Source of the DNA: Aquincola tertiaricarbonis
Lineage (GTDB): Bacteria > Pseudomonadota > Gammaproteobacteria > Burkholderiales > Burkholderiaceae_C
Direction of reading: 5' to 3'
Length of the DNA stretch: 64,000 bases
Assembly (NCBI RefSeq): GCF_023573145.1
Contig: NZ_CP097636.1
Span: 868,001 to 932,000, forward strand
Shown piece by piece: positions 36,854 through 48,487 of the stretch; position 1 is the stretch's first letter, and every line of letters starts with the position of its first letter. Below the pieces are notes generated by a model. It was not told the origin of the DNA and searched no databases. It saw nothing but the letters and a program-made list of their open reading frames with translations. A program made the translations under genes and the position numbers.

Positions 36854-37084
36854 ATGGAGACCCTGCTGAAGACCGCCGCCGTGACCCCTGCCGCCTGGAA
36901 CCGACGTGGCCCTTTGCGTTGGCTCCAGTCCGCGCGGCGGGCCTGGCTGGCGATGCGCCGCCGCGCCGCCGACCGTCGCGCGCTGCAGGCGATGAGCGAG
37001 GCCGAGCTGCGCGACATGGGCATCGGCCGCGGCGAGGCCGACCACCTGACCCGGCCCTGCGACAGGCTGCACCGGCCGTGGTGA
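36854..37084 (+). CDS. DUF1127-containing small protein
   Basis: A 76-residue protein ending in a DUF1127 (YjiS-like) motif: ADRRALQAMSEAELRDMGIGR followed by a short tail. DUF1127 proteins are Arg-rich; some bind RNA or affect phosphate and carbon metabolism, but most are uncharacterised. I chose the ATG at 36854 because gaggagaa lies just upstream; an ATG at 36809 without such a site would add 15 residues. It lies between the divergent lysR and the aroG-type gene 30 bases downstream. Confidence 0.8.
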   Translation: METLLKTAAVTPAAWNRRGPLRWLQSARRAWLAMRRRAADRRALQAMSEAELRDMGIGRGEADHLTRPCDRLHRPW

Positions 37085-37114
37085 CAAGCCCCCGGCGGTA
37101 CGATCGGCGCCGCC

Positions 37115-38185
37115 ATGTCATACACCGCGCCGATCTCCGACCTGCACATCGCCCACGACGAGCTGCTGCCCGAGCCGCGCGCGCTGCGCGAGGCACTGCC
37201 CGCGGGTGAGGCCGCAGCCGCCCACATCCGCCGCTCGCGCGAGGCGGTGCGCGCCATCCTGCGCGGCGAGGACGACCGGCTGCTGGTGATCACCGGCCCG
37301 TGCTCCATCCATGAGCCTGCATCGGCGCTGGAGTACGCGGGCCGGTTGCTGCCGCTGGCGCAGCGGCTGCAGGGCGAGCTGCTGGTGGTGATGCGGGTGT
37401 ACTTCGAGAAGCCGCGCACCCGCATGGGCTGGAAGGGCCTGATCTACGACCCGGGCCTGGACGGCAGCGGCGACATCGGCCAGGGCCTGCACGAAGCGCG
37501 GCGCCTGCTGCTGGCCTGCGCCGCGATGGGCATGCCCACCGCCTCCGAGATCCTGGACCTGGTGACGCCGCAGTACTACGCCGAGCTGCTGACCTGGGGC
37601 GCCATCGGCGCGCGCACCGTGGAAAGCCCGCTGCACCGGCAGATGGCCTCGGCGCTGTCGGCGCCTGTGGGCTTCAAGAACACCACCTACGGTGGCCTGG
37701 CGCCGGCCATCGACGCCATCCACGTGGCGATGCAGCCGCACACCTTTCCGTCGGTGTCGCTGGAAGGGCGGGCCATGGTGGTCACCACCACCGGCAACCC
37801 CGACGGTCACCTGATCCTGCGCGGCGGCAGCGACGGCCCCAACTACCAGGCCGACAGCGTGGCCCGCGCCGCCCGCGCGCTGCGCGAGTCCGGCCTGCCC
37901 GAGCGCGTGGTCATCGACTGCAGCCACGGCAACAGCAGCAAGGACTACGCGCGCCAGCCGCTGGTGGCGGCCGACGTGGCCGCGCAGGTGGCGGCCGGCT
38001 CCACGGTGCCTTGCGGCCTGATGCTGGAAAGCCACCTGGTGGAAGGTCGGCAGGACATCCGCGACGGCCGCCAGGGCCTGCGTTATGGCCAGAGCGTGAC
38101 CGACGCCTGCATCGGCTGGGACGCCACCGTGCAGGTGCTGGAAGGCCTGGCCGCCGCGGTGCAGGCGCGCCGCCTGCCCCGTTGA
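37115..38185 (+). CDS. aroG: 3-deoxy-7-phosphoheptulonate synthase, class I (AroG type)
   Basis: First step of the shikimate pathway: condenses phosphoenolpyruvate and erythrose 4-phosphate to DAHP. The 356-residue protein matches AroF/G/H: VITGPCSIHEPASALEYAGR, VVMRVYFEKPRTRMGWKG, ASEILDLVTPQYYAELLTWG, GARTVESPLHRQMASALSAP, VIDCSHGNSSKDY and the closing SVTDACIGWD. The metal-binding Cys, His, Glu and Asp positions are present. Which amino acid inhibits it cannot be decided here. It follows the DUF1127 gene by 30 bases. Confidence 0.95.
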   Translation: MSYTAPISDLHIAHDELLPEPRALREALPAGEAAAAHIRRSREAVRAILRGEDDRLLVITGPCSIHEPASALEYAGRLLPLAQRLQGELLVVMRVYFEKPRTRMGWKGLIYDPGLDGSGDIGQGLHEARRLLLACAAMGMPTASEILDLVTPQYYAELLTWGAIGARTVESPLHRQMASALSAPVGFKNTTYGGLAPAIDAIHVAMQPHTFPSVSLEGRAMVVTTTGNPDGHLILRGGSDGPNYQADSVARAARALRESGLPERVVIDCSHGNSSKDYARQPLVAADVAAQVAAGSTVPCGLMLESHLVEGRQDIRDGRQGLRYGQSVTDACIGWDATVQVLEGLAAAVQARRLPR

Positions 38186-38231
38186 ACGGCGCCTTCTTCT
38201 CTTGCATCCACTTCCCGAGCCGGAACTTCGC

Positions 38232-39662
38232 ATGACCGCTCCTGACCTCGACACCCTGCGCGCGGCCTTTGCCGGCCGCCTGATCACCGCGCCCGACGAC
38301 ATGGCGCCCTTCCTGACCGATTGGCGCGGCAAGTGGCGCGGCGCGGCCATCGCGGTGGCGCAGCCCGACAGCGCCGCCGACGTGGGCGCGGTGATGGCCT
38401 GGTGCCACCAGCACGGCGTGCCCGTGGTGCCGCAGGGCGGCAACACGGGCCTGTCGGGCGGTGCCACGCCCGACGACAGCGGCCGCGCGCTGCTGCTGTC
38501 GCTGGTGCGGCTGAACAAGGTGCGCCGCATCGACGCCAGCAACAACACGATGGAGGTGGAAGCCGGCGTCACGCTGCAGCAGGTGCAGCAGGCGGCGGCC
38601 GAGGCGGGGCGGCTGTTTCCGCTGAGCCTGGCGGCCGAAGGCACCTGCACCATCGGCGGCAACCTGGCCACCAATGCCGGCGGGGTGCAGGTGCTGCGCT
38701 ACGGCAATGCGCGCGAGCTGTGCCTGGGCCTGGAAGTGGCCACGCCAGAGGGTGAGCTGTGGAACGGCCTGCGCGGCCTGCGCAAGGACAACACCGGCTA
38801 CGACCTGCGCGACCTGTTCATCGGCAGCGAGGGCACGCTGGGCGTCATCACCGCCGCGGTGCTCAAGCTGTTTCCGCCGCCGGCGGCCAAGGTGGCGGCC
38901 TTCGTGGCCGTGCCCTCGCCCGAGGCTGCGGTGGCCTTGCTGCAGCTGGCCCAGGCGAAGCTGGCGGCCAGCCTGACGGCCTTCGAGCTGATCAGCGAGG
39001 TGTGCATCGGCCTGGTGTTGAAGCACATGCCCGGCAGCCGCCGGCCGCTGGCCGAGCCCAGCCCCTGGTACGTGCTGATGGAAGTGTCGGACGCGCACGA
39101 CGAGGCCCATGCGCAGGCCGCGATCGAAGGCGTGCTGGAAGCCGCGCTGGAAGAGGGCCATGCCACCGATGCGGCGGTGTCGGCTTCGCTGGCGCAGTTT
39201 GAGGCGCTGTGGGCGCTGCGCGAGAACATCTCCGAATCGCAGGGCGCCGAAGGCAAGACCATCAAGCACGACATCGCGCTGCCGATCTCGCGCATCCCCG
39301 AGTTCATCGCCGCCACCGATGCCGAGATCGCCGCGCAGTTCAGCGGCGTGCGCATGGTGGTGTTCGGCCACCTGGGCGACGGCAACCTGCACTACAACGT
39401 GTCGCCGGCCGAAGACCGGCTGGGCCCGGTGCATGCGCCGGCCTTCGTGGCGCTGGAGGGCCCGCTGAACAAGCTGGTGCACGACGCGGTGGCCGCCCGC
39501 GGCGGCTCCATCTCGGCCGAGCACGGCCTGGGCGTGCTGCGCCGCGACGAAGCCGCCCGCTACAAGAGCCCGGTGGAGCTGCGGCTGCAGCAGGCCGTCA
39601 AGGCCGCGCTGGATCCGCAGGGGCGGATGAATCCGGGGAAGTTGCTGCCGCCGGCTGGCTGA
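38232..39662 (+). CDS. FAD-linked 2-hydroxyacid dehydrogenase (GlcD / D-2-hydroxyglutarate dehydrogenase type)
   Basis: Flavoprotein of 476 residues with an N-terminal PCMH-type FAD domain ([56 protein letters not shown]) and a C-terminal FAD-oxidase domain with the metal/substrate motif [12 protein letters not shown] and [12 protein letters not shown]. This layout fits D-lactate, glycolate or D-2-hydroxyglutarate dehydrogenases; no GlcEF partners are nearby, which favours the stand-alone D-2-hydroxyglutarate-like type. I start it at the ATG at 38232, which gives [13 protein letters not shown]. It lies 46 bases after aroG. Confidence 0.88.
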   Translation: MTAPDLDTLRAAFAGRLITAPDDMAPFLTDWRGKWRGAAIAVAQPDSAADVGAVMAWCHQHGVPVVPQGGNTGLSGGATPDDSGRALLLSLVRLNKVRRIDASNNTMEVEAGVTLQQVQQAAAEAGRLFPLSLAAEGTCTIGGNLATNAGGVQVLRYGNARELCLGLEVATPEGELWNGLRGLRKDNTGYDLRDLFIGSEGTLGVITAAVLKLFPPPAAKVAAFVAVPSPEAAVALLQLAQAKLAASLTAFELISEVCIGLVLKHMPGSRRPLAEPSPWYVLMEVSDAHDEAHAQAAIEGVLEAALEEGHATDAAVSASLAQFEALWALRENISESQGAEGKTIKHDIALPISRIPEFIAATDAEIAAQFSGVRMVVFGHLGDGNLHYNVSPAEDRLGPVHAPAFVALEGPLNKLVHDAVAARGGSISAEHGLGVLRRDEAARYKSPVELRLQQAVKAALDPQGRMNPGKLLPPAG

Positions 39663-39679
39663 GGCCGGCCAGAGGGCCA

Positions 39680-39752
39680 CCCGCCCGCCGGGCCGTCCCA
39701 AGGGCGGGTGCTCCCCCTCGGGGGGGCGCGAGCGTAGCGAGCTTGGGGGCTC
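39680..39752. repeat. Dispersed palindromic intergenic repeat (Burkholderiales type)
   Basis: GC-rich block with nested symmetry: CCGCCC with GGGCGG (about 39680-39707), the hairpin CCCCCTCGGGGGG (39713-39725) and GCGAGCGTAGCGAGC (about 39729-39742). I recall very similar blocks (CCGTCCCAAGG... CCCCCTCGGGGGG... GCGAGCGxAGCGAGC) scattered between genes in the Comamonadaceae and Rubrivivax group. Only one copy was noticed in this window. The rest of the 200-base gap holds the acyl-CoA dehydrogenase ribosome site and nothing else obvious. Confidence 0.55.
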
Positions 39753-39862
39753 GAATGCTTGGCGTCACCTTCGTGACCGCGGGGCGGCGCCTGCGGTGGT
39801 TCAATCCTGTCACCGGCCGCGGCAGTCCTGCGGTGGCCAGCGTGTCAGCGAAGGAGACAACC

Positions 39863-41113
<1,251 letters not shown>

Positions 41114-41123
41114 CCCGCGCTGC

Positions 41124-41181
41124 GTGCAGGGCTTTGGCGGGCGGCGCAGGATGGTCGCCCTGCCAAAGCCACATCCTGCAC
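41124..41181 (+). other. Long hairpin abutting the lipoprotein start codon
   Basis: Left arm GTGCAGG + GCTTTGGC + GGGCG (41124-41143), loop of 12, right arm CGCCC + T + GCCAAAGC + CACAT bulge + CCTGCAC (41156-41181). It gives about 20 base pairs, with two bulges, and ends three bases before the ATG at 41185. There is no T-run, so it is not a normal terminator. It may hide the ribosome site of the lipoprotein gene or stabilise the acyl-CoA dehydrogenase mRNA. Confidence 0.6.
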
Positions 41182-41184
41182 ATC

Positions 41185-41691
41185 ATGTCTAGACAAGCGA
41201 TCGCCGCCGCGGCGCTGGCGCTGCTGCTGGCCGGTTGCGCCAGCTATGGCACCGGCGGCCTGCAGAGCGGCCAGACGGCCGACGAGGTGGCCGCCCGCAT
41301 GGGCGCACCCACCGGCCGCTACACCCTGCCCGATGGTGGTACGCGGCTGGAGTACGCCCGCGGCCCGCTGGGCAAGCACACCTACATGGTCGACCTGGAC
41401 GCCCAGGGCCGCGTGCGCGGCTGGCAGCAGGTGCTGACCGAAGCGCGCCTGCAGCAGGGCATCCAGCCCGGCATGCCGGTGGACCAGCTGTTGCGCGAGT
41501 TCGGCCGCCCGGCCGAGAAGCGCTCGGGCGGGCGGCAGGGCGGCGAGGTGTGGTCGTACCGCTACGATGCCTGGGGTTGCTTCTGGTGGCAGGTCTCCGT
41601 CACCGGCAGCGGACCGGACGCGCAGGTGCGCGATGCCGGGCCCAACACCGACCCGATGTGCGACACGGGCAACGACAGCAAACCCTCATGA
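41185..41691 (+). CDS. Small lipoprotein with SmpA/BamE-like repeats
   Basis: A 168-residue predicted lipoprotein with signal MSRQAIAAAALALLLAGC and lipobox LAGC (Cys18). The mature part has two similar segments, GQTADEVAARMGAPTGRY and GMPVDQLLREFGRPAEKR, each like the SmpA/OmlA (BamE-type) turn, followed by beta-rich tails with conserved Trp and Tyr. This suggests an outer-membrane lipoprotein of unknown function. It begins just after a long hairpin with no clear ribosome site. Its stop overlaps the start of the ArsC-like gene (ATGA). Confidence 0.8.
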   Translation: MSRQAIAAAALALLLAGCASYGTGGLQSGQTADEVAARMGAPTGRYTLPDGGTRLEYARGPLGKHTYMVDLDAQGRVRGWQQVLTEARLQQGIQPGMPVDQLLREFGRPAEKRSGGRQGGEVWSYRYDAWGCFWWQVSVTGSGPDAQVRDAGPNTDPMCDTGNDSKPS

Positions 41692-42038
41692 CGATCACGC
41701 TCTACGGCATTCCCAACTGCGACACGGTGAAGAAGGCGCGCGCCTGGCTCGATGGCCAGGGCGTGGCCTACCAGTTCCACGACTTCAAGAAGGCGGGCGT
41801 GCCGGCCGCGCCGCTGCAGCGCTGGCTGGCCGCCGCCGGCTGGCAGACGCTGCTCAACCGCAAGGGCACCACCTGGCGCAAGCTGGACGAAGCCACCCAG
41901 GCCGCCGCGGCCGACGAAGCCGGCGCCGCCGCGCTGATGCAGGCTCAGCCCAGCGTGATCAAGCGCCCGGTGGTGGAGTGGGCCGACGGTGCGGTGACCG
42001 TGGGCTTCGACGCCGACGATTGGGGCGGCCGGGTCTGA
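41688..42038 (+). CDS. ArsC/Spx/YffB-family reductase-like protein
   Basis: A 116-residue thioredoxin-fold protein of the arsenate reductase/Spx family, closest in form to YffB: ITLYGIPNCDTVKKARAWLD with a single active-site Cys, VAYQFHDFKKAGVP, and PSVIKRPVVEWADGAVTVGF. A true ArsC would sit in an ars operon, and none is here, so glutathione-dependent thiol chemistry is more likely. It is translationally coupled to the lipoprotein gene. Confidence 0.9.
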   Translation: MTITLYGIPNCDTVKKARAWLDGQGVAYQFHDFKKAGVPAAPLQRWLAAAGWQTLLNRKGTTWRKLDEATQAAAADEAGAAALMQAQPSVIKRPVVEWADGAVTVGFDADDWGGRV

Positions 42039-42064
42039 TGAACGCGCCAGGCCAGGGCTTCGGC

Positions 42065-43279
42065 TCAGGCCTCCGCCAACGCGGTGAATGCATGCGTCTG
42101 GTGATGCAACTGCACCTCGCCGGGCGCAGCGCCGGCCGTCAGCTCGCCCAGCGAATGAAAGCCCACCGCCGGTAGCGCGTCGCGGCTCAGGCTCAGCGGC
42201 CAGGGCATCGCGGGCGGGGCTTCGGCCAGGGTGCCATCGGCGCCCGGCAGGGCCGGCTGGTCCAGGCAGCCCACCGACAGCAGCAGATGGCGTGCGCCTG
42301 GTGGCAGCGCCTCCACCGCCCGCTCGGCCGCCTGGCGGGTGCTGGCGGCCAGGTCGCCGGCTTGCCGCTGCATCACCAGCACCCGGCTGCCTTCGGCCAG
42401 GCTGGTGGCCAGCAGCAATGCGCCGCGGTGCTCGTCCACCGTCAACACGCTGCGGATGGTGGGCGCCTGGCCGTCCGCCGCGGTCAAGGCCAGCGGGTGC
42501 AGCAGCGCTGACGCCGGCAGGCGTGCCGCCTCGGTGCCCAGGTAGTCCCGGTAGACCTCCAGCGCGGGCCGGCCATCCAGCTCATACACCACCGGCCCGT
42601 GGGCGCGAGTGACGTGGTGCGCCATGCCCATCGGCTGCCAGCCGGCAGCATGGCCCTGGCCCACATGCAGGCGCGGGCCGTACAGGCCCACCACGCAGGC
42701 GCGCCCGGGCGCCGGCAGCCGGCCGTCGCAGCCATACACCCAGGCCGGCCCGGTGGCGCCGCGGTCGCCGGCCAGGCCACCGGTGATGCGCGCTGCCAGC
42801 GGCAGGCCGCCGCGCAGGCCGCGCAGCAGGGCTTCGCCGTCTACGCCCTGTCCGTCGGACAGCAGCAGCGCCAGCCGCAGCGGGCCCTGGCGCTGCAGCG
42901 GGGCAACGGCCGCCTGCCGGTCCTGGCGCAGCATGGGCACGCTGGGCAGCTGGGCCGCCAGTGCGGCGCCCATCAGGCCGCTGTCGCGGCGCTGGCGCAC
43001 CTCCACCGCGGCGCCGTGCAGGTGCGTGTCCTGGAAGCGGATGATGGCCGCGGTGAGTTCGCCGGGGCGCCAGCCGCAGGCGCCGTGCACCGGGCCCGAC
43101 GAGCAGCCCGCATGCACCGCCTGCACGAAGCGGTCGGCCAGCTCCAGGAAGGGCGCCGGCTCTTCGACGAAGGCGCTGTCGCCGAACACCAGCACCAGCG
43201 TCTGCGGGCTGTCGAGGTCCGCCGGCAGCGGTGGAAACCAGCCGGTTTTGCGGCGGTAGATGGACAGGCTGATGTGCAT
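42065..43279 (-). CDS. FIST-domain signal-transduction protein
   Basis: A 404-residue protein with an N-terminal FIST domain (residues about 25-225: LVLVFGDSAF, GCSSGPVHGACGW, LALLLSDGQGVDGEALLRGL, ARITGGLAGDRG) and a C-terminal FIST_C domain (VVYELDGRPALEVYRDYLG, SVGCLDQPALPG, ALPAVGFHSLGEL). FIST proteins are thought to sense small ligands and often accompany kinases or chemoreceptors; none is nearby here. The ATG at 43279 was chosen; a TTG at 43297 is possible. It lies downstream of acnA on the same strand, beyond a long hairpin. Confidence 0.87.
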   Translation of the reverse strand: MHISLSIYRRKTGWFPPLPADLDSPQTLVLVFGDSAFVEEPAPFLELADRFVQAVHAGCSSGPVHGACGWRPGELTAAIIRFQDTHLHGAAVEVRQRRDSGLMGAALAAQLPSVPMLRQDRQAAVAPLQRQGPLRLALLLSDGQGVDGEALLRGLRGGLPLAARITGGLAGDRGATGPAWVYGCDGRLPAPGRACVVGLYGPRLHVGQGHAAGWQPMGMAHHVTRAHGPVVYELDGRPALEVYRDYLGTEAARLPASALLHPLALTAADGQAPTIRSVLTVDEHRGALLLATSLAEGSRVLVMQRQAGDLAASTRQAAERAVEALPPGARHLLLSVGCLDQPALPGADGTLAEAPPAMPWPLSLSRDALPAVGFHSLGELTAGAAPGEVQLHHQTHAFTALAEA

Positions 43280-43312
43280 GGCGGGCCCCTTTCCCAAGGT
43301 GCCGCCATCATG

Positions 43313-43351
43313 GATCTGCCACCACCGATGAATCGGTGGAAATGGCAGATC
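43313..43351. other. Long inverted repeat between acnA and the FIST gene
   Basis: Outer arms GATCTGCCA (43313-43321) and TGGCAGATC (43343-43351); inner arms CCACCGAT (43322-43329) and ATCGGTGG (43332-43339), separated by GA at the centre and an AAA bulge on one side. This gives 17 pairs. It lies 18 bases past the acnA stop in the acnA direction and lacks a T-run. It could be a 3' stability element, a pause or weak terminator, or a regulator site for the FIST gene. Confidence 0.65.
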
Positions 43352-43368
43352 AAATCATTGCTATCAAT

Positions 43369-46104
<2,736 letters not shown>

Positions 46105-46232
46105 GTACTGACTCCGCGTTGGATGACCGATCGATTGTGCCGACTGCCCGCGACAAAGGTGCTGCTGGCGCGCAATAGTTCTCTTCGCAGCGGTGCCGGG
46201 CGGCCGAAACACAGGGCAGGAGGGCACACCCC

Positions 46233-47096
46233 ATGCCGCATTCCCCAAGCAGGACCCGTCGCCGCTTGGTGGCGGCCACACTCGCTTCCTTCATTCCGCT
46301 GCCGCACATCGCGTGGGCGGCATCAGCGCCCGGCTGGCTGCTGGCCCGCGAGTTCGGCCTTGCGGACGACCCCACGGGCTACCTGGTGAGCGAGAAGTAC
46401 GACGGCGTGCGCGCCCAGTGGGACGGCCAGGCCCTGCGCCTGCGGGGCGGCGGCACGGTGGCGGCCCCGGCCGACTTTTTGGCGCGCCTGCCCGCCACGC
46501 CGCTGGACGGTGAGCTGTGGATGGGGCGTGGCCGCTTCGATGCGGCCTCGGCCGCGGTGCGGCGAGAGCGGCCCGATGCGGCCGAATGGCAGGCGCTGCG
46601 TTACATGGTGTTTGAACTGCCCGGCGCGCCCGGCCCCTTCAGCGAGCGGGCGCAGGCCATCGAGCGCCTGGTGGCCGCGGCAGCCTGGCCGCGACTGGTG
46701 GCGGTGGCGCACAGCCGCGTGGCCGACCGCGTGGCCCTGATGCATCGGCTGCAGCAGGTGGTGTCCAGCGGCGGCGAAGGCCTGGTGCTGCACCGGGCCG
46801 ATGCGCCTTACCTCACCGGCCGCGGCGACGTGCTGCTCAAGCTCAAGCCCGAGCAGGACGCCGAGGCCGAGGTCATCGGCCACCTGCCCGGCCGCGGCCG
46901 CCATGCCGGCCGGCTGGGTGCGCTGCGGGTGCGCACCGAGGCGGGCGTGGTCTTCCAGATCGGCACCGGCTTCACCGATGCGCAGCGCGAGGCGCCGCCG
47001 CCGCTGGGCAGCTGGGTCACCTTCCGCCACCGCGGCTACACGCCGCAGGGCGTGCCGCGCTTCGCCAGCTTCCTGCGGCTGCATCCCCCGCCCTGA
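46233..47096 (+). CDS. ATP-dependent DNA ligase, LigE type, with export signal
   Basis: Minimal ATP-dependent DNA ligase of 287 residues. The nucleotidyl-transfer motif [11 protein letters not shown] (Lys54 as AMP acceptor) is followed by [22 protein letters not shown] and [14 protein letters not shown]; the OB domain ends [15 protein letters not shown] signal peptide ([29 protein letters not shown]) makes it the LigE type, exported to the periplasm and, in known naturally competent bacteria, linked to handling extracellular DNA. It lacks extra DNA-binding domains. It lies upstream of the amidase gene by 20 bases. Confidence 0.93.
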   Translation: MPHSPSRTRRRLVAATLASFIPLPHIAWAASAPGWLLAREFGLADDPTGYLVSEKYDGVRAQWDGQALRLRGGGTVAAPADFLARLPATPLDGELWMGRGRFDAASAAVRRERPDAAEWQALRYMVFELPGAPGPFSERAQAIERLVAAAAWPRLVAVAHSRVADRVALMHRLQQVVSSGGEGLVLHRADAPYLTGRGDVLLKLKPEQDAEAEVIGHLPGRGRHAGRLGALRVRTEAGVVFQIGTGFTDAQREAPPPLGSWVTFRHRGYTPQGVPRFASFLRLHPPP

Positions 47097-47116
47097 TGTG
47101 CGGCAAACTGCCCGCC

Positions 47117-48487
47117 ATGACGACCGAACAAGCTGCGCTGCCGCGCATCGCCACGCTGCGCGCGCAGATCGCCCGCGGCACGCTGACCCATGAAGCCCTG
47201 GTGGCCCAGGCGCTGGAAGGCGCTACCGCCCCGGCCGCCCGCCATGTGTTCACCCGCCTGTATGCCGATGCCGCACTGGCCGCTGCCCGCCATGCCGATG
47301 CCGCGCTGAAGGCCGGCGTGCAGCTGCCGCTGCTGGCGGGCCTGCCGGTCAGCATCAAGGACTTGTACGACGTGGCCGGCGAGCCCACGCTGGCCGGCTC
47401 CATCGCCTGCCGAGACGAGGCGCCGGCCGCGGCCGACGCACCGGCGGTGGCGCGGCTGCGCGCCCAGGGCGCGGCCCTGGTCGGCAAGACCAACATGACG
47501 GAGTTCGCGTTCTCGGGCGTGGGCCTCAACCCGCACCACGGCACGCCGGTCAACCCGACCGATGTGGCGGTGGCCCGCATCCCGGGCGGTTCTTCGTCGG
47601 GCGCCGCGGTGTCGGTGGCGCTGGGGCTGTCGGTGGCGGGCCTGGGGTCCGACACCGGCGGCAGCATCCGCATTCCGGCGGCGCTCAATGGCCTGGTGGG
47701 CTTCAAGAACACGCAGGCCCGGGTGCCGCGCAGCGGCGCCTTCGAGCTGTCGCGCACGCTGGACACGGTGTGCGCGATGGCCCGCTGCGTGGACGACTGC
47801 CTGGCCGTCGATGCCGCCATCGCCGATACGCCGCTGGCCGTGCGCCGCCGGCCCGCCGCCGGCCTGCGGCTGGCGCTGCCGCAGACCCTGGTGCTGGACC
47901 AGCTGGACGCCACCGTCGCCCGGGCCTTCGAGCGCACGCTGGACCGCCTGTCGGCCGCGGGCGTGCAGATCGTGCCGCTGCCGCTGGCCGAGCTGGCCGA
48001 GATCAGCACGCTGAATGCGCCGGGCGGCTTCTCGGCGGTGGAGGCGTTTGCGGTGCACCGCCAGCGCCTGGCCCAACGCCGTGCCGAGTTCGACCCGCGC
48101 GTGGCCGCCCGCATCGCGCTGGGCGAAGCGGTGAGCGCGGCCGACTACATCGGCCTGCACGACCGGCGCCGCGGCTGGATGGCGCGTGTGGAGGCGCAAC
48201 TGCAGGGCTTCGATGCCCTGCTGTGCCCCACGGTGCCCATCGTGGCGCCGCCCATCGCCGAGCTGCAGGCCTCGGACGATGCCTTCTTCAAGGCCAACGG
48301 CCTGCTGCTGCGCAACACCTTCACCATCAACTACCTGGACGGCTGCGCCTTCAGCCTGCCCTGCCATGCGCCCGATGAGCTGCCGGTGGGGCTGATGCTG
48401 GCCTCGGTGCGTGGCGACGATGCGCGCCTGGCCGCGGTGGCGCTGGCGGTGGAAGCGGTGCTGCAAGACGGGGAGGGCGCACGATGA
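47117..48487 (+). CDS. Amidase (amidase-signature family)
   Basis: Amide hydrolase of 456 residues. The Ser-cisSer-Lys triad is visible: Lys81 in LPVSIKDLYD, the Ser stretch 159-161 in IPGGSSSGAAVS, and nucleophile Ser183 in LGSDTGGSIRIPAALNGLVG. Related proteins include GatA, allophanate hydrolase and aryl amidases; no gatB/gatC is beside it, so it is a catabolic or general amidase rather than GatA. I start it at the ATG at 47117. Its stop overlaps the exonuclease I start by four bases (ATGA). Confidence 0.92.
   Translation: MTTEQAALPRIATLRAQIARGTLTHEALVAQALEGATAPAARHVFTRLYADAALAAARHADAALKAGVQLPLLAGLPVSIKDLYDVAGEPTLAGSIACRDEAPAAADAPAVARLRAQGAALVGKTNMTEFAFSGVGLNPHHGTPVNPTDVAVARIPGGSSSGAAVSVALGLSVAGLGSDTGGSIRIPAALNGLVGFKNTQARVPRSGAFELSRTLDTVCAMARCVDDCLAVDAAIADTPLAVRRRPAAGLRLALPQTLVLDQLDATVARAFERTLDRLSAAGVQIVPLPLAELAEISTLNAPGGFSAVEAFAVHRQRLAQRRAEFDPRVAARIALGEAVSAADYIGLHDRRRGWMARVEAQLQGFDALLCPTVPIVAPPIAELQASDDAFFKANGLLLRNTFTINYLDGCAFSLPCHAPDELPVGLMLASVRGDDARLAAVALAVEAVLQDGEGAR

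Noticed and set aside
41688..42038. Arsenate reductase in an arsenic operon
   Set aside because: No arsR, arsB or acr3 nearby; the sequence is YffB-like.
47117..48487. GatA subunit of aspartyl/glutamyl-tRNA amidotransferase
   Set aside because: No gatB or gatC beside it, and glnS is present in the window, so an independent amidase is more likely.
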